Assembly (NCBI GenBank): GCA_964586785.1
Contig: CAZPHS010000011.1
Span: forward strand, 1 to 58,330
From: SZUA-584 sp041656035
GTDB lineage: Bacteria; Bacillota; Clostridia; Christensenellales; SZUA-584
Direction of reading: 5' to 3'
DNA length: 58,330 nucleotides
Shown here: piece after piece, positions 49,730-58,310 of the stretch
Layout: each line of letters starts with the position of its first letter
Numbering within the stretch: position 1 is the first letter of the stretch
The notes under the pieces: generated by a model
Databases searched by the model: none
What the model was told of the DNA's origin: nothing
What the model saw: only the letters and a program-made list of their open reading frames with translations
Program-made: the position numbers and the translations under genes

Positions 49730-51022
49730 ATGAAAAGATTAGCGGCGGGGGCTGCCGCGGCGCTGGTGTTGGCGCTCGGCATTATGTTTGTAAAACCGGC
49801 ATACGCGCAAAGCGGCGGCTCCGTTATGGTTGTAGACGTTAAGGGCGAGGTAAACGCGGCAATGAGCGCGTATATAGCGCAGTCGATAAAAGAGGCCGAG
49901 GAGGCGGGCATGAGCGTCGTGCTGGATATAGATACTTACGGAGGCCAGATAATTGAGGCGGACAATATAAAAAAGACGCTGCTGTCCTCCGGCGTGCCTG
50001 TTGACGCTTTTATAAGACATAACGCTTTTTCGGCGGGCGTGCTTATTTCCGTATCATGCGAAAGAATAATCATGACGCCGTCGGCCGCCATAGGCGCGGC
50101 GGAAACGATACCCAATGACGAGAAAACGCTTTCGACATGGGTCGGTATGCTAAAATCCGCGGCACAGGCGAGAGGGCGCGACACCCGTATTATAGCGGCG
50201 ATGGCGGATAAACGCGTGGTAATAGAAGGCTTAACCCAAAAGGATGAGCTATTAACTTTAGGAGCGAAGGAAGCGCTGGCCTGCGGTCTTTCGGAAGGCA
50301 CGGCGGCGACGCTTGAGGGAGCGTTATCGCTGCTAGGATACGACGGTTACGAAACGGTTATAAAACCGATGAGTTTTTCTGTTCGCGCCGCGCAGTTTTT
50401 AACGTCCGTTACGGTTATGAGCATATTATTCCTTGTTGCTATAGTATGCCTTGGCATAGAGATATTCACGCCCGGATTCGGCGTGTTCGGAATAGTGTCG
50501 TTTATTTGTTTCGCGCTGTATTTCGGCGGCAGCTTTCTGGCGGGCTTTGCCGAGTGGTGGAGCGTCGCGCTGTTTCTTGCCGGAGTTGTGTGCACGGGCA
50601 TAGAAATAACAATACCCGGATTCGGTATTTTCGGTATATTGGGGATAATAGGAATAGGCGCCGGACTTTTATTTTCGGCGCGGGACATAGAGACATTTCT
50701 AACGGTGCTCGGGGTCGGTGTCGCGGGAAGCATAGTGGCGCTGCCGCTGCTTTTTAAGCTTTTAAAGCGTCTTGGGCTTGTGCGCAGGATTGTATTGTTC
50801 GAGAATATGACAGCGGAGGAAGGCTATATAAGCCATAATATAAACGAGGGACTGACGGGACGCGACGGCGTCGCGCTTACTGATTTGAGGCCGGCTGGCT
50901 TCGCGCGCATAGGGGGAGAGCGCGTGGAGGTTGTTTCCTCGGGCGCGTATATAGACAAGGGCGCGCGTATCACCGTTATAAAGTATACGCCGGGGCGGGT
51001 TGAAGTGGACGAGATAATATAA
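49730..51022 (+). CDS. NfeD-family membrane-bound serine protease
   Basis: 430-residue long-form NfeD (YqeZ-like). A signal peptide (MKRLAAGAAAALVLALGIM, cleavage near AYA, residue 26) leads to a ClpP-class protease domain (about 30-200: VVLDIDTYGGQI and the Ser-containing AFSAGVLISVSCE), then four to five membrane segments (about 225-340) and a C-terminal OB-fold NfeD domain (about 350-430). In B. subtilis it is co-transcribed with the flotillin FloA; here no floA follows, and a terminator separates it from yqfC. Its partner may be encoded elsewhere or it may act alone. Confidence 0.9.
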   Translation: MKRLAAGAAAALVLALGIMFVKPAYAQSGGSVMVVDVKGEVNAAMSAYIAQSIKEAEEAGMSVVLDIDTYGGQIIEADNIKKTLLSSGVPVDAFIRHNAFSAGVLISVSCERIIMTPSAAIGAAETIPNDEKTLSTWVGMLKSAAQARGRDTRIIAAMADKRVVIEGLTQKDELLTLGAKEALACGLSEGTAATLEGALSLLGYDGYETVIKPMSFSVRAAQFLTSVTVMSILFLVAIVCLGIEIFTPGFGVFGIVSFICFALYFGGSFLAGFAEWWSVALFLAGVVCTGIEITIPGFGIFGILGIIGIGAGLLFSARDIETFLTVLGVGVAGSIVALPLLFKLLKRLGLVRRIVLFENMTAEEGYISHNINEGLTGRDGVALTDLRPAGFARIGGERVEVVSSGAYIDKGARITVIKYTPGRVEVDEII

Positions 51023-51066
51023 GAATAACGGGCGGAGCAAAATTACAGCCGCTTTTGTATACCGCG

Positions 51067-51098
51067 GACGGAGCGTTTTTGCGCCGTCTTCTTTTTTT
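51067..51098 (+). terminator. Terminator after nfeD
   Basis: GACG...GCG (51067-51075) pairs with GCG...CGTC (51081-51088) around a TTTTT loop with a small internal bulge, followed by TTC and a run of T. It isolates nfeD from the yqfC operon. Confidence 0.7.
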
Positions 51099-51148
51099 TA
51101 TTCCAAACGCATATGAATAATTGATATATCCATATCGGAGAACGCGCT

Positions 51149-51430
51149 TTGAAAAAGTTCCGCGATTTAAAAAAAAGCTTGGTATACAGGTTCGACCTTG
51201 CGGCGGAGGCGGCGGGCTGTACGCGCTTAACCCTGATAGACAATACCCACGCCTGCATTGAAAACCACAAAGGCATAACGGAATACACGCAAAAAAAAGT
51301 GTGCGTAAAAGCCGGAGGGCTAAACATTGCGATAAGCGGCAGCGGCCTTGTGCTCGAGCGTTTCGGGCGCGAGAACGTGATGATAAAAGGAGATATACAA
51401 GCCGTGCAGTATGAAAATCTGCGGCGATAA
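51149..51430 (+). CDS. yqfC: Sporulation protein YqfC
   Basis: 93-residue YqfC/YabP-family protein. The central segment LTLIDNTHACIENHKGITEYT, then VCVKAGGLNIAISGSGLVLERFG and a final IKGDIQAVQYE are typical of the family. In B. subtilis yqfC and yqfD belong to the mother-cell (SigE) programme, so their presence implies a spore former. The start is TTG at 51149 with GGAG (51137-51140) 8 nt upstream. It opens the operon yqfC-yqfD-phoH-pgpH-ybeY-cdd-era-recO. No convincing sigma-A promoter was found in front of it. Confidence 0.9.
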   Translation: MKKFRDLKKSLVYRFDLAAEAAGCTRLTLIDNTHACIENHKGITEYTQKKVCVKAGGLNIAISGSGLVLERFGRENVMIKGDIQAVQYENLRR

Positions 51431-51446
51431 AAGAGGTGCAGTACGT

Positions 51447-52604
51447 TTGAAATTATGGAGTTTTTTTACCGGTTATGTTATGATACGCGTTGAAGGGCTC
51501 TCGCTCGAAAAGTTTCTGAATCTGGCGGCGGAGCAGGGCGTTGTAATAGTAAACGCGAGGCGTATGTCTTATACGGTGCTGAACGCGGTTGTGAGCGCGA
51601 GGGGCTTTAAAAAGCTGCAAAGCGCGGCAACCGAAAGATACAGCATAAACTTGCAAAAGCAGGCGGGCGTACCGTATCAGTTTTCCAGGCTGATTTTAAG
51701 GAAAGTGCTTTTTGTGGGGCTTGCGTTGATAACCGCCGGAGTTTTTGCGGCGTCGTTGTTTGTTTGGGAAGTTAAAATAAACGGGCTTGGGTATAACGAG
51801 GCCGCGGCGCTTAAGGAAGAGCTTGTTGCGCTGGGAATATACGGCGGAGCTTTAAAAAGCGTAATAGACGTAAAAGAAGCCGAAAAGCGGCTCATGATAG
51901 ACCATCCGGATTACGCGTGGATAAACGTCCGGCTGCGCGGCGCGGTGGCGAGCGTAGAGGTTGTGCCCGCCATACCGGTACCGGAAATTGTTGACGATAC
52001 AAGACCGTGCAATATAGTTGCCGCAAAAGACGCGCTTATTGAAAGCGTAACCGCAAGGACAGGCAGGGCCTGCGTAGAAAAAGGCGATACCGTCCGCGAA
52101 GGGGATATGTTAATATCCGGACTTGTGTGGGACCCCGGTATGGCGCGTATGCTTTTTGTGGCGCGCGGAGAAGTTATAGGAAGCGTATGGTACTCCGGAG
52201 CGGCCAGCGCGCCTCTTTACCGCAAAACACGGTCTAAAACGGGGCGTTCGCAAACACAGCGCGTGATTGCCATAGGCGCGGATACGGCGGTTGTTGACGG
52301 GGAATGCAGCTTCGCGGAATACCAAACCGCGGTCGTCGGCGCCAGCTATATAGCGGGGCTTTTCCTGCCCGTTAAGCTTATGGTGTTAGAGCACAGCGAA
52401 GTTGTCACGGAATACGTGCCGGCGGAATTGCAGGGTTTGCGGGTTTATCTTGAAGAGAGGGCATATTACGAAGCGGCGGGCAAGACGGAGGCGAATATAG
52501 TCTCTCATGTAACGGTTTTCAGCCACAACGAAAATGTGCTGACCGCGACGGCTTACGTGCAGACATTCGAGGACATCGGTAAAGTTGTCTATCTGGAGGA
52601 ATAA
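51447..52604 (+). CDS. yqfD: Sporulation protein YqfD
   Basis: 385-residue YqfD-type sporulation protein. The N-terminus KLWSFFTGYVMIRVEGLSLEKFLNLA is diagnostic. One membrane segment lies at about residues 85-105 (VLFVGLALITAGVFAASLFVW), followed by a large beta-rich extracytoplasmic part with GDTVREGDMLISGLV and a C-terminal TVFSHNENVLTATAYVQTFEDIG. TTG at 51447 with AGAGGTG 8 nt upstream is preferred; an ATG at 51411 overlaps yqfC. phoH starts 3 nt after its stop. Related to stage IV sporulation function, exact role unknown. Confidence 0.9.
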   Translation: MKLWSFFTGYVMIRVEGLSLEKFLNLAAEQGVVIVNARRMSYTVLNAVVSARGFKKLQSAATERYSINLQKQAGVPYQFSRLILRKVLFVGLALITAGVFAASLFVWEVKINGLGYNEAAALKEELVALGIYGGALKSVIDVKEAEKRLMIDHPDYAWINVRLRGAVASVEVVPAIPVPEIVDDTRPCNIVAAKDALIESVTARTGRACVEKGDTVREGDMLISGLVWDPGMARMLFVARGEVIGSVWYSGAASAPLYRKTRSKTGRSQTQRVIAIGADTAVVDGECSFAEYQTAVVGASYIAGLFLPVKLMVLEHSEVVTEYVPAELQGLRVYLEERAYYEAAGKTEANIVSHVTVFSHNENVLTATAYVQTFEDIGKVVYLEE

Positions 52605-52607
52605 TTT

Positions 52608-53582
52608 TTGGATTTAAACGACATTGAACTTGGTATAGAGGTTGACAGCTTAGAGCAGCTCGTTTCGCTTTTCGGCGCTTTTGATGAAAATTTAAAAGCC
52701 ATTGAAAAAGAGACGGGGGCGAGCATTATATCGCGCAATACGCACGTCGCCATACACGGACGGCGTGAAGACGCGGAACTAGCAAAAGTGGTTGTGGACA
52801 AGCTGCTGGGCATGATAAAAAGGCATGAGAAGATAGATTTATCCCGCATTCGTTATGCGGTGGAGCTTGCCCGCGAGGGCAACGCGGACGCCATAGAAGA
52901 GATAATGACGGACGTTATAGCCATAACCAGCAAAGGCCGCCAGGTAAAAAGCAGGACGATAGGACAAAAACGCTATGTAAAGGCTATGCGCGAGAATACC
53001 GTGGTTTTCGCGATTGGCCCCGCGGGTACGGGCAAAACATATCTCGCGATGGCTATGGCTGTTATGGCGTTTAAGAACAAAGAGGTTGAGCGGATTATAC
53101 TGACGCGTCCGGCGGTGGAAGCCGGTGAAAGCCTCGGGTTTTTGCCCGGCGATTTGCAAAACAAGGTTGACCCTTATTTGCGGCCGCTCTACGACGCTCT
53201 TTACGAGCTTTTAGGCGGCGAGATGTTCGCGCGGCTGTCCGAAAGGGGAGCCATAGAAGTAGCGCCGTTAGCGTATATGCGCGGGCGCACGCTTTCCGAC
53301 GCGTTTATCGTTCTTGACGAGGCGCAAAACTGCACCGAGGAACAGATGAAAATGTTTTTAACGCGATTCGGTGAAAACGCACGGGTTGTGGTTACGGGAG
53401 ACATAACGCAAATTGATTTGCCGGCGGAGAAAAGAAGCGGTTTAAAACAATGTATAAGCATTCTTGAGGGAGTTGAAAACATAAGCGTGCAGTATCTTAC
53501 GCATAAAGATGTTGTGCGTCATGAGCTGGTTGCAAACATAATAAAGGCATACGAGAGATACGAGAAGAATTTAAGGAGGTAA
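52608..53582 (+). CDS. PhoH-family ATPase
   Basis: 324-residue PhoH/YbeZ-type P-loop ATPase. An N-terminal KH-like part (about residues 1-75) is followed by the Walker A motif AIGPAGTGKTYLAMAMAV (about 137-154), GESLGFLPGDLQNKVDPYLRPLYDAL (about 172-197), Walker B AFIVLDEAQNCTEEQMKMFLTR (about 230-251) and VVTGDITQIDLP. PhoH proteins are linked to RNA metabolism and work next to the endoribonuclease YbeY, which is encoded two genes downstream. TTG start with GGAGG 8 nt upstream. Confidence 0.94.
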   Translation: MDLNDIELGIEVDSLEQLVSLFGAFDENLKAIEKETGASIISRNTHVAIHGRREDAELAKVVVDKLLGMIKRHEKIDLSRIRYAVELAREGNADAIEEIMTDVIAITSKGRQVKSRTIGQKRYVKAMRENTVVFAIGPAGTGKTYLAMAMAVMAFKNKEVERIILTRPAVEAGESLGFLPGDLQNKVDPYLRPLYDALYELLGGEMFARLSERGAIEVAPLAYMRGRTLSDAFIVLDEAQNCTEEQMKMFLTRFGENARVVVTGDITQIDLPAEKRSGLKQCISILEGVENISVQYLTHKDVVRHELVANIIKAYERYEKNLRR

Positions 53583-53586
53583 CACC

Positions 53587-55746
53587 ATGCGAACGGCCAA
53601 GCAAAAAACGGTGTCGAAAAGGCATTTGTTGCTCGCTGTGATAATAGGGGCTGCGGCGCTGCTGGTTGTATTTGCTTTAGTTGTGCTGTCGGCGGCGCCC
53701 GTAAAATACGATATAAAAGCGGGTGAGGTGGCGCCGGTTACCCTGACGGCGACCCGTGAGGTGACTGACGAAGTGACTACCCAAACGCTGAAAGAACAGG
53801 CGAGGGCGGCCGTATCTCCCAAATATATTATTGACGATACGGTTACGGACGAAACGCTTGCGGCCATATCGGATTATTACGGTAAAATTTCCGGCGCGGC
53901 GGCGGGGCTTCGCGATATATATATTACGAAGCTTATTGTTGATTCAAACCACACCGCTATGCGCGAAGAGCTGCTTGCCGCGTATGACCCGTCGGCGGTT
54001 AAGTGGCGCGAGTTTTTAACTTTGGAGCATTATAACGACGTGCGCTCGGCGGCGCGCGATATGAACATGCCTGAAGAGTCCGTGCTTGCGGTTGCGGCGC
54101 TTGGAACCGATAAGATTTCCCAGATGGAAAAAGAGGTTCTCCGCGTCGTGCGTTTTACGCTGGAAAGCGGCATAAGGGCGGAAAACCTTGAAGCCGAAAA
54201 AAGCGGTCTCGAGCGCGACCTTAGCTTTCTCTATTCGGATACGGCGGAGCTTTATTTAGCCTATTATCCGGTAAACAAAAATTTAAGCGCTAATATGCTC
54301 TACGACGCCCAAGCGACGGAAAGGGAGCAAAACGCCGCGGCGGAGCAGGCGGCGCCCGTCACATACAAGCAAAACCAGACCGTAGTCTTTGTCGGGGAGG
54401 TTGTAACGCAAGCGCAGTACGCGGTTTTAGAACAGCTGGGGCTTGTAGGCGGCAAGGATATAGACTTGGTACTGTATATAGGGCACTTTTTGCTTATTTT
54501 GCTGCTGTTTAGCATATTCGCGGTCTATTTGTATCAGTTTGAGTCTAAGATTCTTGCCGAGACAAGAAAAATTCTTGTTCTCGCGGTTATAGTCGTAATT
54601 GTATCCGCGATTGCCTTGGCGCTTTCAAAGCTTGATACGCGCATAATTACCGTTTTTTTCGGCGCCATGCTTGCTTGCGTTCTGGTGTCTCAAAGGAGCG
54701 CTCTTGTTGTTAACGTGCTGCTCGCGGTAATCACGAGCGTTATCGCCTCCGGCAAGACGGGTATACTAAGCGACACTATGCTGATGAGCGTTTTATGCTC
54801 CGTAGCGGGGGGAACCGTAAGCGTATTCGCGCTGCATAAACCGGGGCATCGTTCCTCGCTTATAGCCGCGGGGCTCTTCGGCGGGGGAGTCGCTATGATT
54901 TTGGTGCTTTTAGTTGAGCTTTTAGGCAACGCTCGCATATCCTTCGAGCAGCTGGCTGTAAACTCCGGCTTTGCGCTTGGAAGCGGGCTTTTAGGCGGAG
55001 TGCTTTCAATAGGAACGCTGCCTATATGGGAAGCGGTTTTCAGGATATCAACTCCCGCGAAGCTTTTGGAATTATCCAACCCTAACCATCCGCTGCTAAA
55101 AAGGCTGACTGTGGAGGCGCCCGGTACATACCACCATAGCATACTTACCGCCAATCTTGCCGAGGCGGGCGCGGACGCCGTGGATGCCAACGCTTTGCTG
55201 TGCCGCGTCGCGGCATATTTTCACGATGTGGGCAAACTTGCGCGTCCAAGATTTTTCGCGGAAAACCAAAAGGGTGAAAACCCGCACGACGCTATAGACC
55301 CGCGCGAGAGCGTTAAAATAATAAAGGGGCATGTGGAAAAGGGGCTGGAACTTGCGCGGCGTTATAAGCTGCCGCGGGAGGTGCAGAAAATAATAGCGCA
55401 GCACCACGGAGACAGTATAATCCCGTACTTTTTTCATAAGGCGCAGGAGGCAAACCTTAACCCTAAAGAGGATGATTACAGGTATAAGGGGAGCCGTCCC
55501 TCCACCAAGGAATCAGCGATTTTGATGCTGGCGGATTGTGTTGAAGCGGCGGTGCGCAGTTTGGACGACCCTGACCGCGATCAGGTTAAAGACATGATAG
55601 ATAAGCTTATACGGGAAAAATACAATGACGGGCAGCTCGATGACTGTCCTTTAAGCAGACGCGATTTAAACAAACTGGCGCAGGCATTCCTGCACGGTTT
55701 TGACGGGGCGCTGCATGAGCGGGTAAAATATCCGGGGCAGGAGTAA
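53587..55746 (+). CDS. pgpH: Cyclic-di-AMP phosphodiesterase PgpH (7TM-HD)
   Basis: 719-residue 7TM receptor-type HD phosphohydrolase. One membrane anchor (about residues 15-37), an extracytoplasmic 7TMR-HDED domain (about 40-290), seven membrane segments (about 295-480), and a cytoplasmic HD domain (about 505-690) with TYHHSILTANLAEAGAD, AAYFHDVGKLARP (His-Asp metal pair) and IAQHHGDSIIPYFF. PgpH enzymes degrade c-di-AMP, tied to potassium, cell-wall and stress control. AAGGAGG lies 5 nt before the ATG, which follows phoH by 4 nt. Confidence 0.96.
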   Translation: MRTAKQKTVSKRHLLLAVIIGAAALLVVFALVVLSAAPVKYDIKAGEVAPVTLTATREVTDEVTTQTLKEQARAAVSPKYIIDDTVTDETLAAISDYYGKISGAAAGLRDIYITKLIVDSNHTAMREELLAAYDPSAVKWREFLTLEHYNDVRSAARDMNMPEESVLAVAALGTDKISQMEKEVLRVVRFTLESGIRAENLEAEKSGLERDLSFLYSDTAELYLAYYPVNKNLSANMLYDAQATEREQNAAAEQAAPVTYKQNQTVVFVGEVVTQAQYAVLEQLGLVGGKDIDLVLYIGHFLLILLLFSIFAVYLYQFESKILAETRKILVLAVIVVIVSAIALALSKLDTRIITVFFGAMLACVLVSQRSALVVNVLLAVITSVIASGKTGILSDTMLMSVLCSVAGGTVSVFALHKPGHRSSLIAAGLFGGGVAMILVLLVELLGNARISFEQLAVNSGFALGSGLLGGVLSIGTLPIWEAVFRISTPAKLLELSNPNHPLLKRLTVEAPGTYHHSILTANLAEAGADAVDANALLCRVAAYFHDVGKLARPRFFAENQKGENPHDAIDPRESVKIIKGHVEKGLELARRYKLPREVQKIIAQHHGDSIIPYFFHKAQEANLNPKEDDYRYKGSRPSTKESAILMLADCVEAAVRSLDDPDRDQVKDMIDKLIREKYNDGQLDDCPLSRRDLNKLAQAFLHGFDGALHERVKYPGQE

Positions 55747-55751
55747 GCCTT

Positions 55752-56183
55752 GTGTATAAGGTTTTTATAACACAACGGGGTATAAAAGCGCCGTCCGGCT
55801 TAAAAAGAACGGTTAAAAAGGCGGTGCGCGCCGCGGCCAAGCTTGAAGGCAAAAAAGGCGGCGTATCGCTTCTGTTGACCGACGATGAAAATATACGGCG
55901 GCTGAACAGGGAATTTAGAGATAATGATACAACGACCGACGTGCTTTCTTTTCCGTCCGGCGAGCGGTATTTTCTGGGGGATATTGCGATATCGGTGCCA
56001 TGCGCGCGGCGGCAGGCGCAGTATTACGGGCATACGGTTACGCGGGAGGCGGCATTTTTAACTGTACACGCCATGCTTCATTTATTGGGGTACGACCATT
56101 TAACGAAGGCTGATGATAAGGTGATGCGCGAACGGCAGGAAAAGATATTGCAATATGCGGGGTTTTTGCGGAATGAAGTATAA
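55752..56183 (+). CDS. ybeY: Endoribonuclease YbeY
   Basis: 143-residue zinc-dependent endoribonuclease for 16S rRNA 3' maturation and ribosome quality control. The zinc motif HAMLHLLGYDH (HxxxHxxxxxH, about residues 108-118) is complete. DVLSFPSGERYFLGDIAISV (about 57-76) is also typical. The start is GTG at 55752, 5 nt after pgpH. Its end overlaps cdd by 11 nt. The diacylglycerol kinase gene dgkA, which normally sits between ybeY and cdd in Firmicutes, is missing. Confidence 0.97.
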   Translation: MYKVFITQRGIKAPSGLKRTVKKAVRAAAKLEGKKGGVSLLLTDDENIRRLNREFRDNDTTTDVLSFPSGERYFLGDIAISVPCARRQAQYYGHTVTREAAFLTVHAMLHLLGYDHLTKADDKVMRERQEKILQYAGFLRNEV

Positions 56184-56565
56184 ACAGCTTATAGAGCGGG
56201 CAAAAGAAGCAATGGATAAAGCGTATGCGCCGTATTCGCGGTTTCGGGTGGGCGCGGCGCTGCTTTGCGGCAGCGGGCGGATATTTTCGGGCGCTAATAT
56301 TGAGAACGCTTCATACGGCGTTACATGCTGCGCCGAACGGGTAGCGCTTTTTAAGGCGGTCAGCGAGGGAGAAACAGAATTTGACGCTATCGCCGTGGTG
56401 TCCGGCTCTAAAATGCCAACGTATCCGTGCGGCGTGTGCAGGCAGGCGCTTTTCGAGTTTTCCCCGAAAATGAAGGTTATAGCGGCGGCGGAAGAAAATT
56501 ATCAGATAACAACACTGGACGCGCTGCTGCCATGCGCGTTTTCCGGCAAAGATATGGAGAATTAA
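56173..56565 (+). CDS. cdd: Cytidine deaminase
   Basis: 130-residue tetrameric-type cytidine deaminase of pyrimidine salvage. YAPYSRFRVGAALLCGSG (about residues 17-34), the first zinc motif TCCAERVALFKAV (CAE with the catalytic Glu) and the second YPCGVCRQALFEF (CxxC) are all present, so the zinc site has three Cys ligands, as in B. subtilis. The ATG at 56173 lies inside the end of ybeY; an in-frame start at 56155 is less likely. era begins directly after the stop codon. Confidence 0.96.
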   Translation: MKYKQLIERAKEAMDKAYAPYSRFRVGAALLCGSGRIFSGANIENASYGVTCCAERVALFKAVSEGETEFDAIAVVSGSKMPTYPCGVCRQALFEFSPKMKVIAAAEENYQITTLDALLPCAFSGKDMEN

Positions 56566-57450
56566 GTGGAGCATAAAACAGCGTTCATCGCGATTGCCGG
56601 CAGGCCCAACGCGGGCAAATCGACTCTTATTAACGCTCTGGTAGGCGCAAAAATCGCTATTGTGTCTAATAAACCGCAGACGACGCGAAACCGCATAGCG
56701 GGCATAGTGACGGGGGCTGATTACCAGATGGTTTTTCTGGATACGCCCGGTCTGCACGACCCTAAAAACAAGCTGGACGAAATAATGCTGAAAACGGCGT
56801 ATGATGCGGTAAGAGACGTGGAAGCCGTAATATTTATATGCGACGCGTTTCGCGGCGTTACCGGAGCGGATATAAATATACTCGACAGGCTGAAAAAAGG
56901 CGGCGCGCCTATAATAGCGGCCGTTAACAAGGCCGACGCGGCGGGAAAGCAAAAAAGCATGGAGGAAGCGAAAAAGCTTAGTGACGCCGGCGTGGATTGC
57001 GTGTTTATACTGTCGGCAAAGACGGGAGAGGGAATTGACGAGCTTAAAGCTTATTTGACGCGGTTTCTAACTTTGGGACCAAGATTTTATACCGACGGGA
57101 TGTATACAGACCAGTCCGAACGCGGTATTATTTCCGAGATAATAAGGGAGAAAGCGCTTGAGATGTTAAGAGACGAGGTTCCGCACGGTGTTTGCGTGAC
57201 GGTTGAAAGCCTAAGCAAGCGCGAAGACAAACAGATTACCGATATATCCGCCGTAATTATATGCGAACGTGAAAGCCACAAAGGTATAATTATAGGCAAA
57301 GGCGGGCGAATGCTAAAGCGAATCGGCAGCGAGTCAAGGCAAAAGATTGAGGAATTGCTTTGCGGCAAAGTATATCTTGAGCTTTGGGTAAAGGTTGAAG
57401 AGGGCTGGCGCGACAGCATACGCATGATGCGCGAGCTCGGATACGAATAA
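56566..57450 (+). CDS. era: GTPase Era
   Basis: 294-residue Era, a GTPase that binds the 3' end of 16S rRNA in 30S assembly. G1 AGRPNAGKSTLINAL (about residues 10-24), G2 QTTRNRIAGI, G3 DTPGLHDP (about 60-67), G4 NKAD (about 120-123) and the C-terminal KH domain with IIIGKGGRMLKRIGSESRQKIEELL (about 241-265) are all clear. The start is GTG immediately after the cdd stop. It is grouped with ybeY, a functional partner in 16S maturation, and recO follows. Confidence 0.97.
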   Translation: MEHKTAFIAIAGRPNAGKSTLINALVGAKIAIVSNKPQTTRNRIAGIVTGADYQMVFLDTPGLHDPKNKLDEIMLKTAYDAVRDVEAVIFICDAFRGVTGADINILDRLKKGGAPIIAAVNKADAAGKQKSMEEAKKLSDAGVDCVFILSAKTGEGIDELKAYLTRFLTLGPRFYTDGMYTDQSERGIISEIIREKALEMLRDEVPHGVCVTVESLSKREDKQITDISAVIICERESHKGIIIGKGGRMLKRIGSESRQKIEELLCGKVYLELWVKVEEGWRDSIRMMRELGYE

Positions 57451-57451
57451 T

Positions 57452-58228
57452 ATGGGGGATGAACGCAAAACGCTCGCTGTTGTTATAAGAACGGCGGATT
57501 ACAAAGATAACGATAAAATGCTTACACTTTTAACTAAAGAGTACGGGCGGATGTCCGCAAATGTGCGCGGCGCTAAAAAGCAAACGTCAAAGCTGTTTTC
57601 CGCCGCGTCCCTTTTTTGCTGCGGCGATTATATATTTTACGAAAAAAGCGGGCGGTTCGGGGTTAAAGGCTGCGATATACGGCGCACTTTTTTTGGTCTG
57701 CAGAACGATTATGACGCGTTTTCCGCGGCGTGTTTTATAGCGGACGCCGTGGATAAAACAGCTTTGGAGGACGATGTTTCCCCCGGTCTTTTCTCGCTGA
57801 CGGTACACGCGCTGTACGCGCTGGACACGAAGACCGCCGCGCCTTTAACGGTGCTGTGCTATTTTCTGCAGAGGCTGCTTTACATAGAGGGTGTTTACCC
57901 AAACCTTTCCTGCTGCGTTGTTTGCGGTTCAAAAAAATCCCTTAGTTTTTTATCGGCGGATTGCGGCGGCGCGGTATGTGAGAACTGCGTGAAAAAACAC
58001 GGCGGCGCGCCTATGAACGGTGAATTTGTATCAGCCATGCGCCGTATGGCGGGCATACCGCCAAAAGACATCGGCACGCTTTCAATTGAGCCAAAGATTA
58101 GTAAAAGTGTTTGTGCCATGCTTATTGAATACTTTGAATACATGCTGCAAAGGCCGCTTAAAACAGCCCGGTTTGTCTGCGGAGACAAAAGGCGGATTTA
58201 CCAGGGCGCGCCGGAGAGAAATGTTTAG
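57452..58228 (+). CDS. recO: DNA repair protein RecO
   Basis: 258-residue RecO, which loads RecA onto SSB-coated DNA with RecR. An N-terminal OB fold (KTLAVVIRTADYKDNDKMLTLLTKEYGRMSANVRGAKK, in part) is followed by a helical region with a zinc-finger-like Cys set (CCVVCGSKKSLSF and CGGAVCENC, about residues 148-175). The ATG at 57452 lies 1 nt after the era stop. The stop at 58228 ends the operon as far as the window shows. A glycine-tRNA ligase gene often follows in Firmicutes but would be beyond the window. Confidence 0.95.
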   Translation: MGDERKTLAVVIRTADYKDNDKMLTLLTKEYGRMSANVRGAKKQTSKLFSAASLFCCGDYIFYEKSGRFGVKGCDIRRTFFGLQNDYDAFSAACFIADAVDKTALEDDVSPGLFSLTVHALYALDTKTAAPLTVLCYFLQRLLYIEGVYPNLSCCVVCGSKKSLSFLSADCGGAVCENCVKKHGGAPMNGEFVSAMRRMAGIPPKDIGTLSIEPKISKSVCAMLIEYFEYMLQRPLKTARFVCGDKRRIYQGAPERNV

Positions 58229-58301
58229 GTTATTTTATATAGGCGGCGGCGGCAAATACAGATAAAACGTGGCTCGGCTCTTCTCGGAACTCCGTGAAAT
58301 A

Positions 58302-58310
58302 TGATATAAC
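58302..58310 (+). promoter_or_regulatory. Possible extended -10 at the window end
   Basis: TGATATAAC (58302-58310) resembles an extended -10 element with no clear -35. Nothing coding could be confirmed between the recO stop and the window end (58229-58330). Confidence 0.25.

Noticed and set aside
51100..51148. SigE-type promoter of yqfC
   Set aside because: CATATGAAT is only loosely like the SigE -10, and the -35 would fall in the T-run of the terminator. Expected biologically but not supported by the sequence.
58219..58263. 14-codon frame after recO
   Set aside because: It begins inside recO, has no ribosome site and shows no conserved feature.
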